A stretch of DNA of 64,000 nucleotides from Enoplolaimus lenunculus (Eukaryota; Nematoda; Enoplea; Enoplida; Thoracostomopsidae). The stretch spans positions 186,001 to 250,000 of the forward strand of contig JASANG010001396.1 in assembly GCA_030248215.1 (NCBI GenBank). Direction: 5' to 3'. The notes beneath the pieces were generated by a model. It was given only the letters and a program-made list of their open reading frames with translations. It made no database searches and was not told the origin of the DNA. How positions within the stretch are numbered: position 1 is the stretch's first letter; every line of letters starts with the position of its first letter. Shown one piece after another: positions 11,492 to 23,920 of this stretch. The translations under genes were made by a program, and so were the position numbers.

Positions 11492-14400
11492 TCAATGTTG
11501 CTCTGTTTTGAACTTATCTTCGGGTTCAAGTTGCTGTGACATCTGCCTCATTTCCTCAACTCGTTCAAAGTATTCGGAAAAATCAACATATGGCACCACA
11601 CGTCCATTTTCATTCAGCGGAATTGGTTCGGGTGCCGGCTCAATAAGAGTAGAGTATGCACTAGGATTCATACTGCTAGATGAATTCGTCTCATACCAAG
11701 AGTTCCGCGTAGGGCAATCATCAGAACATCGTTTGTTAGCCAGTTGGGGCGCTGACGCACTACTGTCGAGGTGAGCTGCTCCTGTGCTCAACTGAACATT
11801 GTTACTATTTTGCAACGGTGTAGCATAAATTGACGACGAAGATGACGGTATAAGACTACTAAACCCCGAACTATTAATTAAACCGCCACCGGAACGGCCA
11901 AGATTTGCGTTGGGAAGTGGAAAATTAAAATTACGTACGATCATTGTCATATCTTCTCGTTTTTGACACGGTGACCCAAAACTGTTGTTGCTTAATGGTG
12001 ATGAAGTTTGGCGATCAACAAATGTTCTAGGACTAGTATCAGGGGTCGCTGCGCCTTTTTTCGATGTAACACCACCTGAATCTGTATCAGCTGGAGAACC
12101 AATTGGGCCGCCGATGTCAGGTCCTGGATAGCTGGAACTCATTTGATTTGATACAGACGGTAGGGTTGAAACGGAACTTGTATTGGTTGCAAATCGGTTT
12201 GAGTCACTCTGATAGGTGATGTACGCATCGTGATGCAATCGTGCTATCTCATCAATGACCGACTGCGCAACTGCGTTTAATGAAGGTTGTGTTAGAAACG
12301 CTGAACCCACCTGAAACATGCTTTAGAATCATATTCGCTACAAAGAAGCTGGCAGAGTGCTTGACTAATAGAAACGGAAACATTGAATTTGAACTTTTGT
12401 GTTTTTATTACCAGGTCTAAATTGTTCAAGTTTCTCATACAACACAGGGTCAATACAGTATTTCTTAAAAAACAAATAACAGCACATTACTCACCATAGA
12501 TGTAATATCTGAATTTATTTCTTCAGGTGTTTTATTTGTAGCATCCATGTACGTTTTGTAAGTACCAGCTGACATAAGGATCAAAAATCTTGCTGAGTCA
12601 TCAATAATAAGCGGACCAATAATGTCTGGATCTGCAATTACTGGTTCGGCTATTGCGGAACTGAAACAGGATTACAAAAGAAATATTTTAATCTTTTCTC
12701 AATGAAATGTTTTGGTATGCCAGCAGAAACATTGCATTTTAACCCTCAATGGCCCGACAGTCTACATATGTAGACATAACCAGTTCGACAATTGATTGTT
12801 CGGCAGGTGCTATAGTTAAGAATCTATTGTTTAATTTCCATCGATAATTATTCTGTTATAGTAGTATAAAAAACTTATAGCATTGTGGTAACAAAAGTTT
12901 GCTGTACAGTGAGTCATATACCTATATAACCCGACCGTCTACATATGTAGACAGATGTTGATTTGATCATAGTTTGAGTTTTGACAAGAATTGGAACGTT
13001 TTGTTCTTACACACGGTTTTGTATGGTGAGGTAAAGTCAGGGAAATGTCAGGTTTGCATAAATTATCTTTGACTGAGGTCGTACGACGTGTATTATAACC
13101 AAGTGATTCAGAGACAGAAGATGACAAACCGGACGACAATAGTTCAAATGACGACTCAGAATCAGTTGAGTTAGGTCAATGCAGTAGTGAAGAGGCTGCT
13201 ATTTATGAGCAAGATAGTGATGGTGAATTACAAAAACAATCGGACGCATCTAGTAGTGAGTTGAGCGATATGGACGAGACTTCTAGTGGAAGTAATGTGT
13301 TTTTGTCAGCGACGGGTGTTGAGTGGCATTCTACAACACCGCCTGTCCGTGTGTTAGCTAGACGTAAAAATATTCTGGCTTTGCGATGCTCGGAATGGAT
13401 ATGCCCTAAAAGGAAATATTTATACAGGGCGTGAAGGCGAACGGGCCGTAGGGCTTGCTAAACGCATCGTAATGGATCTTATTCAACCATACTGTAACAC
13501 TCAGCGAAACATTTTCATGGACCGCTATTTCACATCCCATGAATTGGCTGTGGACCTATTACAAAGTGGGCTAACGTGCACAGCCACAATAATGGCAAAT
13601 CGCCGCAGCGTACCTCCGGTGCTAAAGTCAACAAAAGAACAAGAGGTCTATAGCACCCGATTTTTATGGGACCACAATAACCGCATAATGTTGGCGTCTT
13701 ATTGTCCAAAGAAAAATAAAAATGTGCTATTACTAAGTTCAGTTCATGTGAAAAACGAAGTTTGCACCAGCAGAGAGGACAAAAAACCAGCAGTTATCTT
13801 GGATTATAATTTGGGAAAAGGCGGGGTTGATGTAATGGACTCTTGCATTGATGATTTTACCTGCAAACGCCAAACGAATCGTTATCCTCTAGTCTGCGTT
13901 TTCAATATGATTGATATTGCGTTGCACAACGCATTCATTGTCATGAAACTGAACGGATATCAAAAGTCACGCAATGTTTTCATGAAAAAAGTAGCCGAAC
14001 AACTAGCGCAAGACAATATGACCAAACGTTACAGTAGTGAAAAAATTTACGCAAAATCAAAGGATTCATTTATGGCTTACGGGCTGCCTCAAAAGCGAAA
14101 CGAACCTTCTACATGTGGTAAACCGACCAAATGTCAGGTCACAAGTTGTCGTAAATCTACGAGATTGAGCTGTTCGTCATGTGGAAAACGAGTGTGCAAG
14201 GACCACATGAATCGCACCATAACGTGCAACGACTGTGCTTAACTGGACAACGCGCCCGCAGTGGGAGGCTGGACGGGGAGCGGGTGGAACTCCGCCAGAA
14301 CACTAGTTCTGACTGTCTCAAGCCAGTTAAAGGAGGAGAGCACCCTGAGATAAGCCAAAACTAACGCTAGTTGTGTTGTCTACATATGTAGACCGTTGGG

Positions 14401-17400
14401 CTGATTAAGGTGAAAATTTTGCCGGGCCGTTGAGGGTTAAACAGAAAAAACGAGAATAATACCATAATTCTAGACCAGTACACGATTGAATTACTAACCT
14501 AATTAGCTCAAAGTCTTTGTACGCTCCTTTACGTGTATGATCGCCCAAACATCGTGTCGTGTGATTGAAGTGTTCTAATGCAGAAATGCTTAATCCAAGT
14601 TGACTTAAACGCAACGCCTCATCCTCGTTTTCAACTACGTGGTCTGAGGATAACTGTTGAACTCGATGTTCGCCAGTGGTTGGATCAGTTTTACACAACA
14701 GTATACGAGTGTCGCCTAAGTAAATCATAACATAATAGTCATACTATACCATAACAGGAAGGATGCTATTTTGCAAAGTAATAATATGCGCATACTTAAA
14801 AGTATTAACATTGAATTCAGAAAATAATGCGAAATAACCAACAGGATTCCAACACGAACTAAATTTTGTCTGACTGAACTTTTTTTGCCAGAACATAACC
14901 GAAATTTGAAATAATTTTCAACATCGAATAATTGTTATACTTTTAGCAGAGTAGTCAAAAACATGTCTTTAACCAGTTTTTCGCTATTTCTTTGTCGTTT
15001 TCAGCGATCTTGCGAAATCGCTCATTAAACCAATTTTAACCAAATCACTGGTTTATCTAATTTATTGCGTTAAGCGCTATTGAAAATAATCCAGTACACC
15101 CTAAACCCTGAATTATGCAATAAATCTAATAAATCATAACACCAAACGGCTAGGATACCGATGTTGGCAACAAACAATCGATTTTCAACAACAAGACAGA
15201 TTGCTCCCGAAGATCCAGCAGATATTCTATGATTGAGAGCGCTTATTTGAGCCATAGTTTCAGGCTGCTGACGTAGCGAGGCGTAAGCGTCTTCGCCATT
15301 GGCTTGCTATAAAAGATTCAATTTTTCTGAAGAATAACGATAAAATTCACCGCGTTCCCTACTACTACTATACGTCGAGCAGTTTCATAGCGCAAAATTA
15401 CGATACACAAAGCCGTATGTTGGATGAATACTTACACTCAGGACAAATTTATCATTGAATTCAACTATTGCACGTAACATTGTGTTGCTTGTAAGCGTTT
15501 CCCATTGTGACAATAAGAATGCTAATAACAACAGTATTCCCTTTACCGAAATTCAGTGTTTTGCCTTACCAAACTGATAAAAAATCCGGCATACTTACCG
15601 ATGTAATTCTCAAAAGAATGTTCTCTCGTGTTGCCAAAATTTCATCCAGTTCCTTCATAATCCCATTTTCAACGGACTGGAATGCAAATCTGATTGCGTT
15701 CCGTATCTGCCAATAAAAAACTACGATACAAAATATTTAAAAATAAATGAGGGAATACCGCCAACGAATACGCAGGATGTGCAGTTTTTGAGCTTTGTAA
15801 TAATCGTTAGGCTAAATATAAAAACCAAATTTAAATATCATTTGCAAACGGCACATGCTTAGCAAACTAGATAGATCCAACTAAAGGCACTAAGAATAAC
15901 AATCAGGATAGACGCGGATATATATTTGGCGCTTTCACTTACACATTACACAGTCGAATTTAAAACTAAGAACAAGCGTAAAAGTTTAGCATTTTAACAA
16001 TACTTTACGTACTTACGTCTTCGTTTCTATCAGCTGGTGAAATTTGCCCAAGCAGTAACTCAGCGGGCATTTTTTGAGCTGCATAATCTGAAACGCTTTT
16101 ACCATCGTGACCATCAAAAATGCCATACAAGTGAACGTCGGTTTCAGTTCTAAAACAGAAAGCAAGCTGCATTTTTAAATTTACATTACAACATATGGTA
16201 TAAGCAACGATTAGTCTCTCTCTTTTTATATATCTGGGACTGGCACCGAAAACACATTTTCTTCATTTTTTCCGAGGCGGCCCTGAAAAAAATTTGTTTC
16301 GTGTATATTCTGAATAGCTCTTTGGTAGGAATGGGCTGTCACAGTTAAAGACTCGAGACCGGAAGCCAACCTACCAAGAATGAGACCTTTGGTTTCGGTC
16401 TCGGTGAATTTTTAACAGTTAGCGAAAATAAAACAAGATTTTTCTATCAAAATTTTTAATATTTTTATCTGCTCAGAATAACTATTTATTTCATTCAATT
16501 AAGCTAACAAATCGCCGGAATGGCGGTACAAACGCAACACCGTCAGTGCCAATATTAATGAAAACATCACTTGGTGATCAACTCTGTAAAAAGCTAATTC
16601 ACTTTGCTTAATTTTATTATTTGTTTACTTCCCTACATCCATGCCAAAGTTGAAGGGTAAATCTACGGCTAAGCCAACCATGTCACACTCATAATGTAAT
16701 ATAAAAATCACTTTGGGTGAACTTGAACATTCTATTAAAATAATGATAGTGTAGAGGGTAGTAAACACGCAATTTCAAGTGGTTCACGTATATACATTTA
16801 GTGAAAAATACTAGCATCACATTTTACTCTCTTTGGTTCACGTATATACATTTAGTAAAAAATACTAGCAACACATTTCTGGCTTCTCCACAGCTTGAAA
16901 ATTTCCGGAGGGGGGCGTTTCCTGGGGGGGCCCCAGGAGTTTCCTGGGGGGCAGCTAATTTTGCTGGGGGGGGAGCAGTTTTCTTGGGGGCCCCCAGATA
17001 ATCTGGCGGGTCCTGGGGGCAGGCTCAAAATTTTGCAAGCCGACTTTTTGGACCATTTTTTATTCTAGATCGTGTTTTCAACTCAATTGAACATTACTCA
17101 TCGCTCAACATGACAAAAATTCCCCGCAAACGCTAATAACAATAATTTTAACTAATATTACTGACAACTTTACCAGAAGTTGAAAGAAGCACAATTATAT
17201 AAAATATAGATAATCTATAATTGAAACTGTGATTAACATATATTTTATATATTAGTCACAGCTTCAGTTTATCATAAGGCTCAGGCGGGTTGAACTTGTT
17301 GCTGCAATGTACATTCGAATACTGTATGCCATGAAACGGTCTTTATATAATTGTGCTTTTTTCAGTTCATTATTGAATTGTACTAGTTACTACCGGTATT

Positions 17401-18646
17401 TGTAACGCTATTAAAAATTATGAGTACTCAGCGTAATATAAAATCACATTTTGCCGAATGTCCGCCTCAAAAAAAGTCCAGGTCTTTATGTTTTAACATT
17501 GAAAATTGTTTGCTTAGAAAAGCCCTGGGGGCCCCCAGCAAAAAAATTTGCTGGGGGGGGGGGCTCTTTTCTATTCAAACTAGTCCACTTTTTGCTTGTT
17601 TGCAAAACTAACACGGCGTTATTCGTAGGACGCAAACAGAATTTTTATTCCGGTTACAATTCCGATTCAAAACCAATGTTGCTTCCGATTCCGATTGTAC
17701 GTACCTATAATCCGAATCACAATATGAATTTTTCACTTATTTGGCTGTTTTGATGTAACATGGGTTTTTACCGGGTTATTTTTTAATAAAAAGTTTCAAA
17801 AAGCCTGATTCCCAATCAAAGAGCAGTTAGTTTGTTACTTTTGATCACGTATATCTAAACTCACGACGGCTAGTTTAAAACTCTAAATACAAATGTTGAG
17901 TTGCGGTCGCCAAATAGGCGTGTTCCTAGCAATTTACCGTTACAAGGATTACAGAAGATATGTTTGAGGGAACATCGAGCGGAGCCTTAAATACTGTCAA
18001 CACTAGTACCTTCGACCTAAGCGGCCAAAATAGTGACCAGAGCAGTAAGGTAGAAGTTAAAGAATATATATGAAATTTTGTCAACAAAATTTTACGTCTG
18101 GCCAATTCACTAAATTATCTTATTTGTCTATATAGCACTTTAGCATATTAATACGTAATTCTTCCTTTCGTGCCCTAAGATATCCCGAATGTTTAAGTGA
18201 CAAAGCTTGACATCCCACGCCGATACATTTTTAACACTAACAACGACCCTATTCCATTATTTCATATTAATGAGCATTGCGCTCAGTAGCCACAGTTGTT
18301 TGGCCCATGTTTGTTTTAACGGCATCATGTTTTCCCTTGGTTATAAAATAGAATACGCTTTGGATTAAGGCTATTATTTTCGCTAAGACATAGATTTAGT
18401 TATAAACAGTCAGAAATAATATAAGCGGGCATACACACAAATGATGGTTTCAATTTTTCAAGCTTTCAAAAAAACCAGCAAGTTAAAAATTACAATATCT
18501 TACTTGAGCCGAAAATACGTGTCTTCATCATAATGTTCACAAACGGGGTGGCCAGTTCTTTTATATATTTGGTTCACAGCATGGCCTTCACCTGACATTT
18601 CGCAGTGAGGAAGATCATCCGTCCAACTATCTTCAACACCGGCTGG
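11492..18646 (-). CDS. TAB1: TAB1, PP2C-like TAK1-binding adaptor (seven exons; first exon not found)
   Basis: TAB1 binds and activates the MAP3K TAK1 in TGF-beta, innate and stress signalling; it has a PP2C fold but in vertebrates no phosphatase activity. Exons 5' to 3': 18504-18646, 16017-16149, 15599-15706, 15159-15306, 14499-14715, 12495-12660, 11492-12310, all phase-compatible, 577 residues to the stop. Matches to human TAB1 in order: SWTDDLP.C..SG; LYGIFDGHDG and AELLLGQ; FVANIGDTRILLCK; DHVVENEDEALRLSQLGL; IAEPVIADPDI and FLILMSAGTYK; SLNAVAQSVIDEI; REDMTMIVRNF; and the TAK1-binding end NENGRVVPYVDFSEYF (human PYVDFAEFY). The frame is open at 18646, so a short 5' exon with the start codon is missing. 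The FDGHDG motif is canonical PP2C whereas human has FNGYDG. Confidence 0.95.
12739..14440 (+). mobile_element. piggyBac-family DNA transposon, internally deleted, in a TAB1 intron
   Basis: Flanked by TTAA at 12739-12742 and 14437-14440, the target-site duplication of piggyBac. Terminal inverted repeats CCCTCAATGGCCCG and CGGGCCGTTGAGGG differ at one base. The body (12743-14436, 1,694 bp) lies between TAB1 exons 12495-12660 and 14499-14715, opposite in strand to TAB1. It carries three copies of the 16-bp palindrome GTCTACATATGTAGAC at 12760, 12937 and 14378. The element is short for the family because much of the transposase gene is gone. Confidence 0.93.
13045..14242 (+). pseudogene. piggyBac transposase, defective
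   Basis: Begins MSGLHKLSLTEVV, then an in-frame TAA about 17 codons later, then an acidic stretch (DSETEDDKPDD..) typical of the N-terminus. Near 13.38-13.40 kb the frame changes and roughly 200 family residues, including the first catalytic Asp region, are absent. The remaining C-terminal frame (open to 14242) has GNIYTGREGERA, FMDRYFTS (second Asp region, usually DN.FTS), KGGVDVMDS (third Asp) and a C-terminal Cys-rich domain (CQVTSC..CSSCGKRVC..H..CNDC). It cannot encode an active transposase. Confidence 0.9.
16325..16645. repeat. Family A MITE copy, degraded
   Basis: Starts AGGAATGGGCTGTC and has the GACTCGAGACCGG and GGTTTCGGTCTCGG blocks, then sequence that is the reverse complement of the interior of the 6038-6757 copy. 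The far end is unclear. In a TAB1 intron. Confidence 0.55.
16893..17030. repeat. G-run-rich segment
   Basis: Seven or more runs of five to eight G, including CCTGGGGGGGCCCC and TTGCTGGGGGGGGAG. A related inverted segment lies at 17,520-17,572 (CTGGGGGCCCCCAGC..TTTGCTGGGGGGGG). In a TAB1 intron; could form G-quadruplexes. Confidence 0.7.
17958..18049 (+). CDS. Possible first exon of an antisense gene (weak)
   Basis: ATG opens a frame MFEGTSSGALNTVNTSTFDL.. of 30 codons that ends at an AAG|GTAGAAG donor. It lies opposite to TAB1 in an intron. No matching downstream exon could be joined, so this may be chance. No similarity recognised. Confidence 0.2.
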
Positions 18647-19181
18647 CTGAAAAATGAACAAATTGTGGGTACCGCTTAAGTTATAACATACGAAAAAATA
18701 CCTATAAATCCAATTATAGTTTTTTAAATACTTTCCGAAATCTATAAATTTTTATGACTGTAAAGTTTTATCTTAGTGTTTTATGTATAATTTGTTCGGA
18801 TTCGATTTTTGAGAAAATTTTGGCATATTCTCGCTCATCTTGACCTGCGGATTCCAAAAATATAGCTAGACTATACTTCTAGAAAATCTTTTCGACTTTT
18901 ATCTCAAGGGTTCCCTTCATAAAAAACCGAATTAAAGTATATATTACATAAGTATGCAGAATGCTTAGTCGGGTGTCGAGGAATACTTTTGTCGGGAGTC
19001 TGGCCGTTTGCTCCCACATAATTAAGTGCTCGAGGGGCTGGTGACTGCCTTTACGTGCAATCAATTGGTATATTTTTGCGATCAGGTCCAGCTGAACACG
19101 AATATACCAAAACTTAACTTTAGCAAATATCTTGTTCCCTGATTGTATTTCCCCTGCCAATAATGTGGATTCACACAACTA

Positions 19182-19274
<93 letters not shown>

Positions 19275-20537
19275 TTAATATACCACGCTTCAATTGCGCT
19301 TCGTCGCCAACGTGCACGAAATTGCCACTAATTGAGACGCTATGGGAAAGCTTACGCATCACACATCAAAATCCGACATGATGACCACGTGGGAATAAAA
19401 CTCCCACCCTAACCTACCAAAATTATCACTTGGTGACCACGATCGGACCTGCCCTCAGAACTAAAACCGTTGCACCCCAGCCTACACAACTGATCACAGT
19501 GCATATTTCTCAAGTCGTTGGTTATGAACAAGTTTTCTTTATTTTGGGTTATCAAAACTTACAGTGGACGCAATTCGATGTAGCACTCATTTTCAACAGT
19601 AGAAGAGTTTTAATGTCATAATTTAGTATCAATATACATACGTGAACGTGCTACTTAAGTGTTTTAAAGAACTGGAAAATTTTAGTTGTGAACGTACCAC
19701 ATGTCTGGGCATCGCTAAATACTGCGTTGGTGACGAGGTATATATCACTGTTACATATATAAAAGCTAAAATTGATATTCAATCTTAATCTACACATATG
19801 CAATTAAAACGTAACCACTTCTGTATTAATAGAACCACTTTCTTCGACACTAGCTAAGTAAATTATTTGCCACAAGCCAACTCATGAACATGACGAGTTA
19901 TCTACAAATGTTTACATGGCACAGGCAGTGAGGAGGAGCCAGCCTCATGCCCCCTTTCGGGGTTCACCCGCCCCAGTCTGCTCCGGCACTGGGCACAGCA
20001 GCTAAAATTTTGCTAACTTAAAACTTTGTTTTGTCATAAACAACTAAATGTCAACACAATTGGCATGGAACGCTGTTCATCATGTGTGTTTACTGATTTC
20101 GTACTACAGAGTATCGCACGATCTGATGATAAGAGCTAAAGTTAATTGCATGCAAATTGCCCTTGACGTGATCATATCCTTCTGATAAACTTTTGATGGT
20201 TAATAGAGATGGACCTACCTTTGTTTTTTGCCGGTGATGATAAAAATTAACGCTACACGCAACGTTGACACATGGAAGAATGTCTTACCTTGCAAATTTC
20301 TCACGTTATTTATTCTACTGGCTCAGCAGTCACCATAAAGGGTTTTTATGCTATAAAAGTATGAGTGTATTTCAAAGAGCATCATCCAAGATATGAAATT
20401 TTTCGAGAAGCGTTTTCAAAACAACTAGAGTCCCTGATAAAGCACTTTTGGTCTGTATTGATGCATGACAAAAAAGCCACTTAGCGTGGGTCTGACTTCA
20501 AAAATTATGAGTTCATGGGTTCTGTGTCATGTAAAAC

Positions 20538-20760
20538 TCATGGATTACTCACGTAATAATACACGCAGTTGTAAAAAAATTGTCCACACACGCCCTTGCC
20601 CTGTAGGACCAGTGTCAAAACGGTGCTATAAACCAGGGCATAATTACAACACACCCCATGTACTATAGCCAGTTTTGTCTGTTCCAAAAGAGTAGGGACA
20701 AAAGAAAGTCCCTCGGTAGGGCCTACAAAATGTACACTCGCTACAATGTTGTTTCTCTTA
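20538..20760. repeat. Second copy of the 10.05-10.71 kb element family
   Basis: Shares ordered blocks with 10,047-10,240: ACGTAAT.., GTTGTAAAAA, GTGTCAAAA.CG.TATA, GAGTAGG.ACAAA.AAAGTCCCT and CTCGCTACA.TGTTGTTTCT. Strongly diverged, one end only. Confidence 0.6.
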
Positions 20761-20961
20761 AAACCACACCTAGTCCCTGGCTCCACCTAGTCTCTCTTAG
20801 AACTTAAGTTAGGCTTAGGCGTTGCTACAGGTCGTAAAATGGTAAAAACTGTGTTATGGCGGCTGCGTCCGCAATGTAAACTTACCTGGGCCCTGCGAGG
20901 CCATAGCTAGGCTATGTCAGCACCAATATGATGCTTTAATATTGTGAGTGTATAGATGTGT

Positions 20962-20963
<2 letters not shown>

Positions 20964-21006
<43 letters not shown>
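20964..21006. repeat. (TTG)n microsatellite
   Basis: About 14 uninterrupted TTG units, directly before a structured GC-richer stretch. Confidence 0.95.
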
Positions 21007-21051
21007 AGGGAGACTGTACAGGATGTGTGGCTCTGGACCTAAGCTAGCATC

Positions 21052-21081
21052 GGCGGACGCACCCAATTGTGGGTGTCCGCC
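21052..21081. other. Stable hairpin GGCGGAC..GTCCGCC
   Basis: Arms GGCGGACGCACCCA and TGGGTGTCCGCC pair over 12 bp with a two-base bulge and a four-base ATTG loop. It follows the TTG tract and precedes the hairpin array at 21.41 kb. Confidence 0.6.
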
Positions 21082-21413
21082 TGTATGCAGATTAGGTCGA
21101 AACGCACAGGGGTAGCCGGGACCGGAATCAGTATTGTAATCTTTAGCTGGTAGGGATAGACGGTTTCTTTAAAAAGTTGCGTTTATTATTAGTTCTGAAT
21201 TTTAGTGAATTTGGTACGTGAGTGTACATTTGGTGGGTAAGTAGGAACTTAGTTGAATTTCGTTAAGAGTGTCACGGTGGCTTGAATATGTGAAAGAAAA
21301 CAAGTTGTACGGTTGTAATCGGAGTAGCGCAGGCGCTCGTATTACTCAGTATAGAATACTGGTGTTATGTGTTAATCGGGAAAACCGGAAAGGAAACCTG
21401 GAAAACGTAGTCT

Positions 21414-21559
21414 AGTAAATCTAACGGGGTTACGTTTACTATTCTACAACGGATTGGGCCAAATCTAACGGGGTTAGATTGGTCGGGAAAACTTGGGTGC
21501 ATCTCTAACGGGGTTAGAGTGCATGGTAAACTGGGTTTATATTCAAACGGGGTTAGGAT
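21414..21559. other. Array of four AAC-GGG-GTT hairpins, about 40-bp period
   Basis: GGG loops start at 21426, 21470, 21510 and 21549. Arms: AGTAAATCTAAC/GTTACGTTTACT (10 of 12 pair), AATCTAAC/GTTAGATT (8 of 8), CTCTAAC/GTTAGAG (7 of 7 plus a bulge and TGCA/TGCA), ATTCAAAC/GTTAGGAT (mostly paired). Stem sequences differ between units while pairing is kept. Confidence 0.6.
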
Positions 21560-22240
21560 TGCACGGATTTTTGGAAAAAAGTATTGGTATCGGTGAAGCC
21601 AGTGGCTGGACTAAACGGATTCAGGCATAGGCTTTAAGGATTCCGGATCAGGCTACAAGTTAAATTGCATAACCTGTGATTTGCTTGTAATACTCGGTGT
21701 TATAAAGGATTTGGGAGGGATAGTAAATATTACCGGCCGCGTTGCTAAATCAGAGCGGATAGCGTACATCGAGAAAAGAACTGCATAAAGGTTTGATACC
21801 GGATACAGGACTAAGCTAAAATCACGAACTTCTCACAATCCGTTTCCGTTTCCAGTATTTTTACTATCCATTTTACACCCTGGTTGCAGCCTATGGGTAA
21901 CCCATGGTCTTTTGAGCAAATATCGCACAAAGGTGATCAGAGCAAATATTCTTTCTACATAAATTTTATTTATTGAACATTGAAACGATCAGCGAGAGAG
22001 GGTTAAAATTCTTCGCAATTACAAAACGAATTGCCGCAGTGCTTTATGCCGATTTTGAACTCGCTGGATACCGGATCCAGTATTGTACCACGGCCTTGTT
22101 GACAAAGAAGTAGGACCACCTCAAAAAGGGGCATAGTTTTCTAATGACAGAAAAGAACACTGATTTTAACAAAAATGGATATTCTGTTCGTTAAAGAGCA
22201 TATGACAATCCACACGGTTAAATTTCTACTTTTTGGAATA

Positions 22241-22631
22241 CTGCATTGTGACCCGAATAAGAGGGGTCCCCATTTTGAGTCCGAATCAATACGAGTCCGT
22301 ATCCTTAATAAGAGTCCGTAAATGTTATTTGACCCTAATTGTAGCGCATAAATCACTCCAGGATTAAATAATTTGAGTTCGAAACTTTAAAACGTACTTA
22401 TATTTTGAAAGTACATTCCTAAGTATATATCCTTGTATTATCGCTGAAGCTATTGACACAAGACAAATAAACGTTTAATTCAACGGATAACTGCAGTACT
22501 GGATATATATCAGTAACGAAGGACGACGGAGCGTGGGTTAAAAATAAATGTCTGTAACAGAATAACAAGGCGGGTACTCTCTGGAGAGGCAAAATAAATA
22601 TTAGTCCCCCCTCTTATTCGGGTCACTACAG
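22241..22631. mobile_element. MITE, family E (TGACCCGAATAAGAGGGG ends)
   Basis: Left CTGCATTGTGACCCGAATAAGAGGGG and right CCCCTCTTATTCGGGTCACTACAG are inverted repeats. About 391 bp, no coding. Partial copies: 22,680-22,928, 25,098-25,327, 59,484-59,694, 62,790-63,180 and, inverted, 63,550-63,785. Confidence 0.75.
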
Positions 22632-23920
22632 AATGTACACAGACAGCATAGTGCAACCAGAGATCCGTTTCCGGTAAAAATTGGTACTTATCCCTAATTG
22701 TAGCACATAAATGACTCCAGGACCAAATAACGTTGAAGTCGAAACTTAAAGCGTGTTTAACTTTTGAAAATAACATTCCAAAGCATAACCTTTTACATTA
22801 CTCTCAAGCTTTTGATGCAAGGCAAAAAACGTTTTAGCAACACCGAATATTTATCAGTAAAGGACGGGTTAAAAATAAATAACAGGCAGTAACAGAACAG
22901 TCCACCCCTCTTATTCGGGTCACTACAGTATCAATTTTCCGTTATTTTGATCACTATTCGTTATATATCGCGTTTTTGCCATATACCAGGGTCACTGCAC
23001 ATTCCTTTTCGGCTAAAATGTTATTTACATGCTCATCTCTGAAAAACCAGTTTTTGTGTTTAATATTGATCACCATCGCCAGAAATTGGGGTACTTTACG
23101 CTATTTTTCTATAAATTTTCTATAACATTCTAACAGTATGGTTCGCAGTCTATGCCTTGTTTTCTCCGACGAAATTCAAATTATTATGGCCAATGTAAAG
23201 ACCGGGGGCGGAACAGTATTATAAAACTATATTCCTAAGCCTTATAAGAATGAACATATTCCTAAGCCTAAGGCAAGCAAAAAAAAAGTTAGTCTAAAGC
23301 TTAAGCTTACCTATTAAAGTCCCACAGAAAAACGTTCCGCCCCTGACCTTTCAATGGGCCCATGCAAGTAAGGGTTAATGAACTGCAATTAGTATATATC
23401 TTTATATTTGCAGAAAAATATGTATTAAACTTTTAGCACATTCGTACACTTAAGAGCTTCATACGCTCATCATGCAAGAAGAAATACAATTTATTATTGT
23501 GAATGCAAATATTGTTTCAAGTGTTCAAGCGGGTTACTGGGAATTCGCTGGGTCGCGGCGGAGTCGGTGGCATCAACAGCAACCGCGGGAAATTTCTGAG
23601 CGGGGGTTTCAGAATTTTCAATCAAGCGTCAGTTGCACAAGCATTGTTTAGTTACGCCTACAACTAAAGCAGTAAGCACATTGTCAAAAACAACCATACA
23701 AATAATAAATACAGATCAAATAGATATAAGATATATGATCGAAACGAGAGGGCCTGTTTAATTCATACTGGAACACTAAATTAACCTACATGCGAGAAAT
23801 CTTGAGTGTGGGTTAAAATTTTAAGTGGGGCACCAAGTAGCGAACCCCCAGGGTAATACGCATAAATTTTAGGGTTGTCAATTGAATGACATACAATGCA
23901 CTATACCAGTCGTAGTAGGA

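Noticed and set aside
15436-15487. 52-nt minus-strand stretch with splice-like ends inside TAB1
   Set aside because: Including it breaks the codon phase; exons 15599-15706 and 15159-15306 join directly in phase and match human TAB1 there.
19684-19738. Plus-strand exon-like stretch CERTTCLGIAKYCVGDE with a GT after it
   Set aside because: The opposite strand is equally open, and its phase does not join the other plus-strand candidate at 17958-18049.
23519-23668. Plus-strand open stretch FKRVTGNSLGRGGVGG.. ending in a stop
   Set aside because: It has an AG before it but no joinable upstream exon and no recognisable family; too little support.
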